NCBI RefSeq assembly: GCF_003056355.1
Contig: NZ_PYVW01000001.1
Coordinates: 496,001 to 560,000 of the forward strand
From: Devosia naphthalenivorans
GTDB taxonomy: Bacteria > Pseudomonadota > Alphaproteobacteria > Rhizobiales > Devosiaceae
Length of the DNA stretch: 64,000 bases
Direction of reading: 5' to 3'
Position 1 is the stretch's first letter, and every line of letters begins with the position of its first letter. Below are positions 18,128 through 25,957 of this stretch, piece by piece. The position numbers and the translations under genes are program-made. Under the pieces are notes generated by a model, which worked only from the letters and a program-made list of their open reading frames with translations, made no database searches and was not told the DNA's origin.

Positions 18128-18230
18128 TGGAGTGATTTGAGCGGACCCTTAGCACAGTCTTTTGGCAAGCAGACATTGATTGAAGCGTCAGCCTGTGCAG
18201 ATTGCCAGCCCAGCCTATCGGAGTGAATGA

Positions 18231-20099
18231 ATGAACGCCTCCCTGCCTGCCGACCTGCTCATCAACGGCGCTGACGAGGTGCGCATCCGCCAGAACCTGG
18301 CATTGGTGGCGCTGGGCAAGCGCCCTGCGGATCGGGCTGTGCGCGTCGGCCGACTGCTCGATGTGCATGGCCGCAATTGGCATGACGACCAGGAAGTGGT
18401 GATGGCTGGCCGCCGTATCGCCTGGGTTGGGGCGGCAGGCGCTTACCGGGGCGAAGTCCGCGAACGGATTGATCGGCGCGAACTAAGCGCCGTGCCGGGT
18501 TTCGGGGAAGTGCACAAGCATATCGAATCGAGTCATCTCACGCCTGAATACGAGGCGGCGCTGGTGCTGCCGCACGGCAACACCTGGACCTGCGAAGCCA
18601 GCCACGAGTTTTCCAACGTCAATGGACCGAGGAACCTCGAGTTCTGGACCATGGCACGGCTCGCTGGCTCGCCGATGAAGATATTCCCCCTGCCCGGCTC
18701 GGCTGTTCCGCCCACTGCCTATGAGTGGGGCGGCGGCCATTTCGGCTACGATGAACAGCAGGAATTTCTTCGCCAGCAGTTGATGGTGGCTGGGCTCGAT
18801 GAGGTGATGGATTGGCCCGCAGTGTGGAACCCGGAAAATCCATCCTACGAACGGCTCTGGGGCATGATTCGCGCGACCTTCGAGCAGCGCGGGGTGGTGG
18901 AAGGGCACGCGGCCGGCATGCGCGCCATTGACGATATCAACGCTTTCGCAGCCGCCGGAATGGCATCGGACCATGAGGCATGGACCGTGGCAGAAGTGCA
19001 GGACAAGCTGCGCCGGGGCTTGTTCATGGAAATCCGTCCGCACTCCCTGCCCGATATTATCAAGGGATTGCTGGAGGCCGGGCAGCAGGACTGGTCCCAG
19101 TTTGCCCTTTGCACCGATGACCGCTCCTGCTCCGACACGATGAAGCAGGGTGCGACGGACTACAATGTGCGGTTGGCGATCGAATCGGGTCTTGCGCCGG
19201 AGATTGCGATTCAACTGGTCACCATTAATCCTGCCCGTCACATGCGGCTAACCCCATGGGTGGGCTCGATCGCCCCCGGCCGCTTCGCCGATCTCGTATT
19301 GCTGGACAATGTGCAGACGCTGTCCATCGCCGAGGTCTGGGCCGATGGTGAACAGGTTTCGGAGGGAAAGCAGTTCATCAAGCCGGTTCCGAGCGTCGAT
19401 TGGCCGGATTGGGCGACGCAGACCGTCAACATCGGCCGTGAACTCACTGCAGCGGATTTCGCGATTGTGGCAGAGCCCGGCCGGTCGACAATGCAAGCGG
19501 CTATTCTGCGCCCATTCCACTGGGCGGATGAGTTTATCACCATGGAACTGCCGGTGCGCGATGGACTGGTGCAGCGTGACCCGGAACGGAACGTCACCAA
19601 GTTTGCCATCGTCGACCGCTTCTCGGGCGAAGGCAAGACCTCGAAGATGTTCTGGCTGGGCACCGGGCCCAAAACGCCGGACGTGGCGCTCGCCTGTTCC
19701 ATGGGTCACGACAAGCACAACATATGGGTGGTCGGCTCTTCCGATGCCGCCATGGCGATGGCGGTTAATGCGCTGAGGCAAACCCAGGGCGGCTGGGCGC
19801 TGGTCAGGGACAATGCGGTGGTTGCTACCGTCCGCTACGAAGTCGGTGGGTTGATGACCTGCCGCCCGCCGGAAGAGCTCGATGCGGAGATGCAGGAGCT
19901 ATACCGCCACGGTGAGACTGTCGAATGGATGTTCGAACCCACCTTTTCGCCTCGTTGGTGGCCTGGCTTCCCCGAACGCCTCGCCTTTGCGACCCTCACC
20001 TGCGCCCCGTGGCGCTGGGTTCTGGTGGCCCCTTCCCCGCTTGCGCCGGAAGGGTTCGTGAACGTGGCAACGGGCCAAACGCACCCCATCGTCTGGTGA
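18231..20099 (+). CDS. Adenine deaminase-like amidohydrolase
   Basis: A 622-residue amidohydrolase resembling adenine deaminases, which convert adenine to hypoxanthine and ammonia. The N-terminal metal site is seen in GEVHKHIESSHLTPE; the CTDDRSCSD block carries a later metal ligand; INPARHMRL and IAPGRFADLVLLD are typical of the family, and a C-terminal adenine-deaminase domain follows from about residue 400. ATG 18231 has GGAGTG upstream. It is divergent from the nucleoside-hydrolase/importer operon and so completes a route from nucleoside to hypoxanthine. Some relatives deaminate other substrates, so adenine is likely but not proven. Confidence 0.85.
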   Translation: MNASLPADLLINGADEVRIRQNLALVALGKRPADRAVRVGRLLDVHGRNWHDDQEVVMAGRRIAWVGAAGAYRGEVRERIDRRELSAVPGFGEVHKHIESSHLTPEYEAALVLPHGNTWTCEASHEFSNVNGPRNLEFWTMARLAGSPMKIFPLPGSAVPPTAYEWGGGHFGYDEQQEFLRQQLMVAGLDEVMDWPAVWNPENPSYERLWGMIRATFEQRGVVEGHAAGMRAIDDINAFAAAGMASDHEAWTVAEVQDKLRRGLFMEIRPHSLPDIIKGLLEAGQQDWSQFALCTDDRSCSDTMKQGATDYNVRLAIESGLAPEIAIQLVTINPARHMRLTPWVGSIAPGRFADLVLLDNVQTLSIAEVWADGEQVSEGKQFIKPVPSVDWPDWATQTVNIGRELTAADFAIVAEPGRSTMQAAILRPFHWADEFITMELPVRDGLVQRDPERNVTKFAIVDRFSGEGKTSKMFWLGTGPKTPDVALACSMGHDKHNIWVVGSSDAAMAMAVNALRQTQGGWALVRDNAVVATVRYEVGGLMTCRPPEELDAEMQELYRHGETVEWMFEPTFSPRWWPGFPERLAFATLTCAPWRWVLVAPSPLAPEGFVNVATGQTHPIVW

Positions 20100-20128
20100 G
20101 GCCGAGCACTACGAATTCGATGGACAGA

Positions 20129-20146
20129 TTTGACCATTTGGTCAAA
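20129..20146. promoter_or_regulatory. TTTGACC-N4-GGTCAAA palindrome, candidate operator of fgd
   Basis: TTTGACCATTTGGTCAAA is a perfect seven-base inverted repeat with a four-base spacer, 28 bases before the fgd start. The same arms and spacing recur upstream of the second F420-type oxidoreductase gene at 24.8 kb. This suggests one repressor, of TetR or MarR type by symmetry, controls both transcription units. No such regulator gene is in the window. Confidence 0.7.
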
Positions 20147-20174
20147 ACTACCAGCAGTCATCGGGGAGGATGAA

Positions 20175-21188
20175 TTGCGCTTCGGATACAAGGCTTCAGC
20201 CGAACAGTTCGCGCCCAATACCTTGCTACGCTTTGGCATCGAAGCCGAGCAGGCGGGGTTCGACTCGGTATTCGTGAGTGACCATTTCCAGCCCTGGAAG
20301 CACACCGATGGCCATGCCCCGTTCGCGCCATCCTGGATGGCGGCGCTGCTGGCAAAAACCGAGCGCGTCGTCGTCGGCACGTCGGTGCTGACGCCGACAT
20401 TTCGCCTCCACCCGTCCGTTGTTGCCCATGCTTTCGGCACATTGGGTTCTATGTTTCCGGGCCGCGTTATTCTCGGCGTCGGGACCGGGGAATCCCTCAA
20501 TGAAGTGCCCTCCACCGGCTTGGTCTGGCCCGAGCTCAAGGAGCGCTCGGCCCGCCTACGCGAAGCCGTAACGCTGATCCGGCGCCTATGGAGCGAAGAT
20601 CGCGTCACCTTCGAGGGTGAATACTACAAGACGCAGAACGCCACGATCTACGACCGCCCGGACGAAATGGTGCCGATCTACCTGGCCGCTGGCGGTCCAC
20701 TCAACGCTAAATATGCAGGCCGTGCGGGCGACGGTTTCATCTGCACTTCCGGCAAGGGTGCCGAGCTTTACGTCGATCAGTTGCTGCCAAACGTCGCCGT
20801 CGGTCGCGCCGACTCCGATCGGGTCGACAGGCCATTCGAGCGCATGATCGAGGTCAAGGTGTCATTCGACACCGACTACGAACGGGCTTTGAACGACACC
20901 CGCGGCTGGGCCGCTTTGTCACTCACCGCCGAGGAAAAGCACTCGATCGAAGATCCCGAGGAGATGGAGCGGCTTGCCGCCCAATTGCCCATCGAGCGCA
21001 TAGCCAAGCGCTGGATCGTTTCCAGCGATCCCGAGGAACACGTCGAGGCCATCAAGGCCTATATCGACTACGGGTTCGATCATCTGGTGTTCCATGCGCC
21101 GGGCGATGACCAAAGCCGCTTCGTGTCGCTTTATTCCCAGCATATCCTGCCGCGGCTGCGAGCGATCGCGGCCGAGCGTCAGGGCTAA
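20175..21188 (+). CDS. fgd: F420-dependent glucose-6-phosphate dehydrogenase
   Basis: A luciferase-like TIM-barrel oxidoreductase closely matching mycobacterial Fgd1, which oxidises glucose 6-phosphate and reduces coenzyme F420. [18 protein letters not shown] and [10 protein letters not shown] hold the F420/active-site residues (Glu10, His37, Trp41, Glu106 here, a constant offset of three from Fgd1 Glu13, His40, Trp44, Glu109). [22 protein letters not shown] and IAKRW keep the phosphate-binding Lys, Lys and Arg that set glucose-6-phosphate specificity. I start it at TTG 20175, after a strong GGGGAGGA; an earlier TTG at 20130 is inside the operator. cofE follows after 10 bases, so the operon makes both the enzyme and its coenzyme. 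Confidence 0.92.
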   Translation: MRFGYKASAEQFAPNTLLRFGIEAEQAGFDSVFVSDHFQPWKHTDGHAPFAPSWMAALLAKTERVVVGTSVLTPTFRLHPSVVAHAFGTLGSMFPGRVILGVGTGESLNEVPSTGLVWPELKERSARLREAVTLIRRLWSEDRVTFEGEYYKTQNATIYDRPDEMVPIYLAAGGPLNAKYAGRAGDGFICTSGKGAELYVDQLLPNVAVGRADSDRVDRPFERMIEVKVSFDTDYERALNDTRGWAALSLTAEEKHSIEDPEEMERLAAQLPIERIAKRWIVSSDPEEHVEAIKAYIDYGFDHLVFHAPGDDQSRFVSLYSQHILPRLRAIAAERQG

Positions 21189-21198
21189 AGAGGTTTTC

Positions 21199-22035
21199 AT
21201 GGTCATACCGCGCTTTTCCGTTTGGGGCTTGGCCGGACTGCCGGAGATTGCGGCTGGAGATGACCTCGTCGCCTTGATCGCAGACGCAATTTCGAGCCAG
21301 TCCACCACCCGACCCGAGGATGCGCTTCAGGACGGCGACATCCTCGTCGTAACCAGCAAGATCATCTCCAAGGCTGAAGGCCGGCAAGTTCCCGTCGCGG
21401 ATCGCGAGAAGGCCATTGCCGAGGACACAGTCCGCGTCGTTGCCGAGCGCGTTCATCCGGGCGGAGTGACACAGATCGTCGAAACCCGGCATGGGCTCAT
21501 CATGGCCGCTGCCGGCATCGACACGTCCAACGTGCCCGATGGCGTGGCCTTGCGGCTGCCCGAAGATCCTGACGCTTCGGCACGATCACTCTGCGCCGGC
21601 CTACGGGAGCGTTTCGGCATCCGGCTAGGCATTGTCATAACCGATACCTTCGGCCGCCCCTGGCGGGTTGGCCAGACCGACGTCGCCATTGGCGCTGCCG
21701 GCCTGATCGTGACTGATGATATGCGCGGCGGCGTCGACGCCAACGGACGGCCCCTGCAGGTTACTATTACCGTGCTGGCCGATGAGCTTGCCGGTGCCGC
21801 TGACCTCGTCAAGGGCAAGGCCAGCAACATTCCGGTGGCGGTTGTTCGAGGTCTCGAACGTCTCGTGACCGATCTAGACGCAGCTGGCGCCCGCACGCTG
21901 GTGCGGTCGGTCGATGATGACATGTTCCGCTTTGGCTCAGCCGAAGCCTATCGGCTGGGCTACGACGCCGCCATTGCGGAACTGCGCAATGGTGGCCAGT
22001 CGGCGGCTCCCCGTCGCAAGCAACGGCAGGATTAA
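21199..22035 (+). CDS. cofE: Coenzyme F420-0:L-glutamate ligase (CofE)
   Basis: This GTP-dependent ligase adds gamma-linked glutamate to F420-0, giving the working coenzyme. The 278-residue protein has the family's [15 protein letters not shown] segment, the [11 protein letters not shown] block and the diagnostic [19 protein letters not shown] motif. It is a stand-alone ligase like archaeal CofE and lacks the C-terminal nitroreductase-like domain of mycobacterial FbiB. ATG 21199 has AAAGAGG upstream. It lies between fgd and the importer genes, three bases before the binding-protein gene. No gene for F420-0 synthesis (cofC, cofD, cofG/H types) is present in the window. Confidence 0.93.
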   Translation: MVIPRFSVWGLAGLPEIAAGDDLVALIADAISSQSTTRPEDALQDGDILVVTSKIISKAEGRQVPVADREKAIAEDTVRVVAERVHPGGVTQIVETRHGLIMAAAGIDTSNVPDGVALRLPEDPDASARSLCAGLRERFGIRLGIVITDTFGRPWRVGQTDVAIGAAGLIVTDDMRGGVDANGRPLQVTITVLADELAGAADLVKGKASNIPVAVVRGLERLVTDLDAAGARTLVRSVDDDMFRFGSAEAYRLGYDAAIAELRNGGQSAAPRRKQRQD

Positions 22036-22038
22036 GCC

Positions 22039-22980
22039 ATGCGCACCCTGCCCCAGCTGGCCGGCCTCACCCTCGCCGTACTCGCTAGCAATTGCGCCTA
22101 CGCCCAGACGGCCTATCCGCTCCGTATCGAGAATTGCGGCTTCCCGTTGGAGATCGCTGCGCCCCCTCAGCGGGTCGTCACCATCAAGTCCACCGCAACC
22201 GAGATGCTGTTGGCCCTCGGCTTGGGCGACAGGATCGTCGGCGTCGGCTTCCAGGATGGGCCTGTTCCGCCGCAATGGGCGGTGGATGATCTGCCGGTTC
22301 TGTCCGAGAAGCTCCCTTCCCAGGAGGTCGTGCTCGAAGCGGAGCCTGACCTGATCTATGGCGGTTGGGAAAGCAATTTTGCTGCCGACGGTGCCGGTGA
22401 GCGCGCTACGCTGCAGGCGTTTGGCGTCGGCAGCTACGTTTCCCCGGCCGCTTGCCGCAGTGTCAAACCCGCCAAGCTCACCTTTGATGGGCTGTTCGAA
22501 GAAATCGACGAGATCGGTAAAATTCTCGATGCCGAGACTGCTGCCCAAGCTCTGATCGAGCAGCAGAAGGCCGAACTCGCCTCCGTTGCCGCAGACTCCC
22601 GCGGGCTTACTGCCGTCTGGTATTCCTCTGGCACGAAGACGCCCTATGTCGGCGCCGGCAACAATGCCCCCGCCATGATAATGGAGGCACTCGGCCTCGA
22701 AAACATCATGGCCGACCAGGACGAAGGTTGGATTTCCGCCAGCTGGGAAGCCGTCGTCGATGCCAATCCCGATGTCATCATCCTTGTCGACGCCGCCTGG
22801 AACTCTGCCGAACAGAAAAAACGCCTGCTGGCTGAGAACCCGATCACCAGCCAGCTCGATGCTGTGATGAACCAGCGCTATCTCGTGCTGCCCTTCCCAG
22901 CCTCCGAAGCCGGCGTGCGCAATGTTGGTGCCGTCGTCGACATGGCGGCGCAGTTGGCGGCACTCGATTTCACCCGATGA
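22039..22980 (+). CDS. Periplasmic binding protein of a putative F420-0 ABC importer
   Basis: A 313-residue type III (BtuF/FepB-fold) binding protein with a signal peptide of about 22 residues (cleavage near CAYA). Segments such as PQRVVTIKSTATEMLLALG, GGWESNFAADGAGER, VWYSSGTKTPYVGAG and PASEAGVRNV agree with my memory of the family proposed as the periplasmic F420-0 binder in actinobacteria. Ordinary siderophore or B12 binders share the fold but not this set. It is three bases from cofE and overlaps the permease by ATGA. F420-0 import is inferred from family resemblance and context; no binding data exist here. Confidence 0.8.
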   Translation: MRTLPQLAGLTLAVLASNCAYAQTAYPLRIENCGFPLEIAAPPQRVVTIKSTATEMLLALGLGDRIVGVGFQDGPVPPQWAVDDLPVLSEKLPSQEVVLEAEPDLIYGGWESNFAADGAGERATLQAFGVGSYVSPAACRSVKPAKLTFDGLFEEIDEIGKILDAETAAQALIEQQKAELASVAADSRGLTAVWYSSGTKTPYVGAGNNAPAMIMEALGLENIMADQDEGWISASWEAVVDANPDVIILVDAAWNSAEQKKRLLAENPITSQLDAVMNQRYLVLPFPASEAGVRNVGAVVDMAAQLAALDFTR

Positions 22981-23999
22981 CAGCAACGCAACGGCCGACG
23001 CTGCTGACGCTCGGCATCGGCCTTTGGGTGCTGCTTCTCGCCAGCGTTGTGCTGGCGGTGGCGTTTGGTCCGGCCGACATAGCCCCTACCGAGGTGTGGC
23101 AGACCATCGCTCATCATCTCGGCCTCGTCGCCGATACGCCGGTGTCCCGGCTGCGCGATGCGATAATCTGGGATTTGCGGGTGCCGCGTGTGCTCGTAGC
23201 CGCGGGCGTTGGTGCAGGCCTGGCACTTTGTGGCGCCGTGATGCAGGCTCTGACGCGTAACCCCTTGGCTGATCCATACCTGCTCGGTCTTTCGTCCGGA
23301 GCGTCGCTTGGAGCGGTGGTGTTCCTGCTCGCAGGAGCCGCATTGCTGATGCCGCTGGGAGCATTCATGGGCGCCGCTGCCGCCATGGCCTTTACCCTGC
23401 TGGTCACGCAAGTGCTCGGCGGCGCGACCCCTGCCCGCGCGATTCTGGCCGGTATCTCCGTGTCGGCGCTGGCGTCCGCCGCCACCTCGTTCCTGATCTT
23501 CTGGTCCGCGACGGGCGACTCCTACCGTGAAATCCTGAGCTGGCTGATGGGCTCGCTGAGCGGTGCTGTCTGGAGCGATGCAGTGACGGTTCTTGCGGCC
23601 ACCATCTTCATCGGCTTGCCCGTGCTGCTTTCCGGCCGGGCGCTCGACGCCTTCGCCTTTGGTGACAACGCTGCGGCGAGCCTGGGCGTGGACGTTCCCC
23701 GTCTGCGCTGGCTCCTTCTGGGTGCCACGGCGCTCCTGACCGGGGTGCTGGTTTCCATCGGCGGCGCCATCGGCTTTGTCGGCCTGATCGTTCCCCATGT
23801 GGTGCGCCTCGCCACCGGCTCGCGCCACCGTGTGCTGCTGCCCGTATCGATGCTGCTCGGCGCCATCTTCATGATCTGGTCCGATACGGCCGCGCGAAGC
23901 CTCTTTGCACCGCGCGAACTGCCCGTCGGCATCATCACGGCACTGATCGGCGCGCCCATTTTTATCCTGGTGCTCGTTCGCTACAGGCGCATGACATGA
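22977..23999 (+). CDS. FecCD-family permease of the putative F420-0 importer
   Basis: A 340-residue permease with nine or ten hydrophobic segments. It carries the FecCD/BtuC signatures RVPRVLVAAGVGAGLALCG, QALTRNPLADPYLLG and GFVGLIVPHVVRL. It overlaps both neighbours by ATGA, so binding protein, permease and ATPase are co-translated. The fold alone fits siderophore or cobalamin uptake; the fgd-cofE operon is what points to a deazaflavin substrate. Confidence 0.85.
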   Translation: MTATQRPTLLTLGIGLWVLLLASVVLAVAFGPADIAPTEVWQTIAHHLGLVADTPVSRLRDAIIWDLRVPRVLVAAGVGAGLALCGAVMQALTRNPLADPYLLGLSSGASLGAVVFLLAGAALLMPLGAFMGAAAAMAFTLLVTQVLGGATPARAILAGISVSALASAATSFLIFWSATGDSYREILSWLMGSLSGAVWSDAVTVLAATIFIGLPVLLSGRALDAFAFGDNAAASLGVDVPRLRWLLLGATALLTGVLVSIGGAIGFVGLIVPHVVRLATGSRHRVLLPVSMLLGAIFMIWSDTAARSLFAPRELPVGIITALIGAPIFILVLVRYRRMT

Positions 24000-24787
24000 G
24001 CGGGCTCGCCGTGTCCGAGGTAAGCGTCACCGCTGGCGGGAAAACGATCCTCGATGGCGTGAGCCTTTCCGCGCGGACCGGACAATTAACCGGACTTATC
24101 GGCCCGAACGGCGCAGGCAAATCCACGCTGATGCGCGCAACGCTTGGCCTGCAAACCCTCGCCCATGGCAGCATCCGGTTTGACGGCGCGGATCTGCCGG
24201 CGATGCCGCGGCGTGACCGGGCAAAGATCAGCGCCTTTGTCGAACAGTCGGGCACGACCGAGTCGCACCTCTCAGCTCAAGACGTGGTCATGCTCGGCCG
24301 AATTCCGTTCCAGTCTGTGTGGCAGGCCACGCCCTCCCGTGATGACGAGCACGCCGTTGCCGGGGCGCTCGAGGCAGTGAATATGACCGGCTTTGCCGAC
24401 CGCCTCTACCAAACCCTTTCGGGTGGCGAGCAACAGCGCCTGCAGATCGCGCGAGCCCTGGCGCAGCAGCCGCGCCTTTTGGTCCTGGACGAGCCCACCA
24501 ACCACCTCGACGTGCATGCCCAATTGACCGCCCTTGCTCTGTTGCAAAAACGCGCGCACGCCGGGGCTACGGTGCTTCTGGCCCTGCACGATCTCAATCT
24601 TGCCGCGGGTTTCTGCGACTCGCTGGTGGTTCTCCATGGTGGCAAGGTCTTGACCCAAGGTGTGCCCGAAGCGGTGCTCACACCGTGGATGCTTCGAGAT
24701 GTCTACGGGGTCAACACCAGCGTGCTGCGCCACCCTATGACCGGTCGCCCGATACTGGCTTACAACGCGCCTTCTAATAGCGATTGA
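23996..24787 (+). CDS. ATP-binding protein of the putative F420-0 importer
   Basis: A 263-residue ATPase with Walker A GPNGAGKST, signature LSGGEQQR, Walker B LLVLDEPTNHLD and the switch His in LLALHDLNLA: a complete FecE/BtuD-type subunit. It closes the fgd-cofE-importer operon; 62 bases, including an operator-like palindrome, separate it from the next gene. Without context it would be called an iron-siderophore or cobalamin ATPase. Confidence 0.85.
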   Translation: MSGLAVSEVSVTAGGKTILDGVSLSARTGQLTGLIGPNGAGKSTLMRATLGLQTLAHGSIRFDGADLPAMPRRDRAKISAFVEQSGTTESHLSAQDVVMLGRIPFQSVWQATPSRDDEHAVAGALEAVNMTGFADRLYQTLSGGEQQRLQIARALAQQPRLLVLDEPTNHLDVHAQLTALALLQKRAHAGATVLLALHDLNLAAGFCDSLVVLHGGKVLTQGVPEAVLTPWMLRDVYGVNTSVLRHPMTGRPILAYNAPSNSD

Positions 24788-24812
24788 CATTCGACCGGCG
24801 CCGACCCAAAAA

Positions 24813-24830
24813 TTTGACCTAACGGTCAAA
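24813..24830. promoter_or_regulatory. Second TTTGACC-N4-GGTCAAA palindrome, candidate operator
   Basis: TTTGACCTAACGGTCAAA has exactly the same arms and spacing as the site at 20129-20146; only the four spacer bases differ. It lies 19 bases before the start of the second F420-type oxidoreductase gene, so it could also occlude the ribosome site region of that transcript's promoter. The repeated arms with a free spacer are what one expects for a dimeric repressor site. Confidence 0.7.
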
Positions 24831-24849
24831 ATTGACGGCGGAGGGCAAT

Positions 24850-25851
24850 ATGGAATTCGGCATCACCTTCAAGGGGTTCATCGAAGCGGAGCGAGCCCGC
24901 TATCTGGTACGAGCCGCTGAATACGCCGGGTTCAGCTACTGCTGGTTCTATGACTCCCACATTCTCTGGCGCGATTGCTATGCCGCTATTGCAATGTGCA
25001 TGGAACATACGAATTCCATGCGCTTTGGGCCGCTGGTCACCAATCCAGACGTGCGCGACTGGTCGGTGGCCGCGTCCATTTTCGGCTCGTTGTCCAAGCA
25101 GAGTGGCGGGCGCTTCGATCTTGCGGTTGGCCGTGGCGACAGTTCCATGCGCGTCATGGGCAAGAAGCCGGCGACCCTTGCCCGCGTTGCGGACTTCATC
25201 GCCAAAACCAAGGCCATGGTGCGCGGCGAGGAAGTATCCTACGGCGAGATTCCTGCCCCGGTAAAATTTCCCTGGGCAGTAGGGCATGACATGCCAAGCT
25301 GGGTTGCGGCCTATGGTCCGCTGGCGCTCAAGACCGCTGGCGAGCATGCCGATGGCGTCGTGCTGCAACTGGCCGATCCCGGCCTTTGCAAGTGGTTTAC
25401 CGACCAGTGCATCGACGCTGGCAAGGCGGCCGGACGCGACATGTCCAAGTTCCGCTCCATGGCCGCCGCCCCCGCTTATTTCGGTGACAAGGCCCGCGCT
25501 ATTGAAGCCACCAAGTGGTTCCCTGCCATGGTCGGCAACCATGTGGCCGACATCGTCGAAAAATATGGTGCGGACAACGACCAGATTCCGAAAAGCCTCA
25601 CCAGTTACATCGAAAAGCGCCGCGGCTATGACTATTCAAAGCACGGCCAGGCGGACAATCCGTTCCTTGATTTCATCACGCCCGACGTGGTCGAGAACTT
25701 CTGCGTGCTGGGCGAACCGGATGAGCACATCGCCAAAATCCACACCCTGGCGGATGCTGGCGTGACCCAATTCAACATCTATCTCGACAGCGGCGATGAA
25801 GAAGAGATCATCGCCGGCTACGGGCGCCACGTCATCCCGGCGTTTCGGTAA
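24850..25851 (+). CDS. LLM-class F420-dependent oxidoreductase (CPS_4043-like)
   Basis: A 333-residue luciferase-like barrel protein. MEFGITFKGFIEAERAR, GFSYCWFYDSHILWRD and LAVGRGDSSMRVMGKKP resemble a small group of putative F420-dependent oxidoreductases of the CPS_4043 type. It differs from Fgd and lacks its glucose-6-phosphate residues, so the electron acceptor or donor is unknown. ATG 24850 has GGAGGG just upstream; an earlier TTG at 24832 abuts the operator. Sharing a palindrome with fgd suggests it consumes the reduced F420 that Fgd supplies. That link is inference. Confidence 0.8.
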   Translation: MEFGITFKGFIEAERARYLVRAAEYAGFSYCWFYDSHILWRDCYAAIAMCMEHTNSMRFGPLVTNPDVRDWSVAASIFGSLSKQSGGRFDLAVGRGDSSMRVMGKKPATLARVADFIAKTKAMVRGEEVSYGEIPAPVKFPWAVGHDMPSWVAAYGPLALKTAGEHADGVVLQLADPGLCKWFTDQCIDAGKAAGRDMSKFRSMAAAPAYFGDKARAIEATKWFPAMVGNHVADIVEKYGADNDQIPKSLTSYIEKRRGYDYSKHGQADNPFLDFITPDVVENFCVLGEPDEHIAKIHTLADAGVTQFNIYLDSGDEEEIIAGYGRHVIPAFR

Positions 25852-25876
25852 GCCTCGCGCGCTGCAGCGCCACAGA

Positions 25877-25910
25877 GGCCTCATGGTGAGCTTGTCGAAC
25901 CACGAGGTCG
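25877..25910. repeat. REP-like palindromic element, single unit (copy 1)
   Basis: GGCCTCATGGTGAGCTTGTC continues to GAACCACGAGGTCG. The unit folds as CCTC-A-TGGT / ACCA-C-GAGG around a GAGCTTGTCGA loop. Related units occur at 49986-50071 and 55076-55168. It sits between two converging genes, the usual place for such elements. Confidence 0.75.
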
Positions 25911-25957
25911 CGCGCACCGCTCTTGCGACGGCGTCAGCCACACCCACTGGGCCAACG

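Noticed and set aside
20130..20174. TTG 20130 as the fgd start
   Set aside because: It lies inside the operator palindrome, has no ribosome site and adds residues absent from Fgd proteins. TTG 20175 follows GGGGAGGA and starts the conserved region.
22039..24787. Importer read as an ordinary siderophore or cobalamin system
   Set aside because: The fold fits, but the operon with fgd and cofE, the ATGA coupling and the binding-protein segments favour the proposed F420-0 importer. No riboswitch, Fur-like site or TonB receptor gene is next to it.
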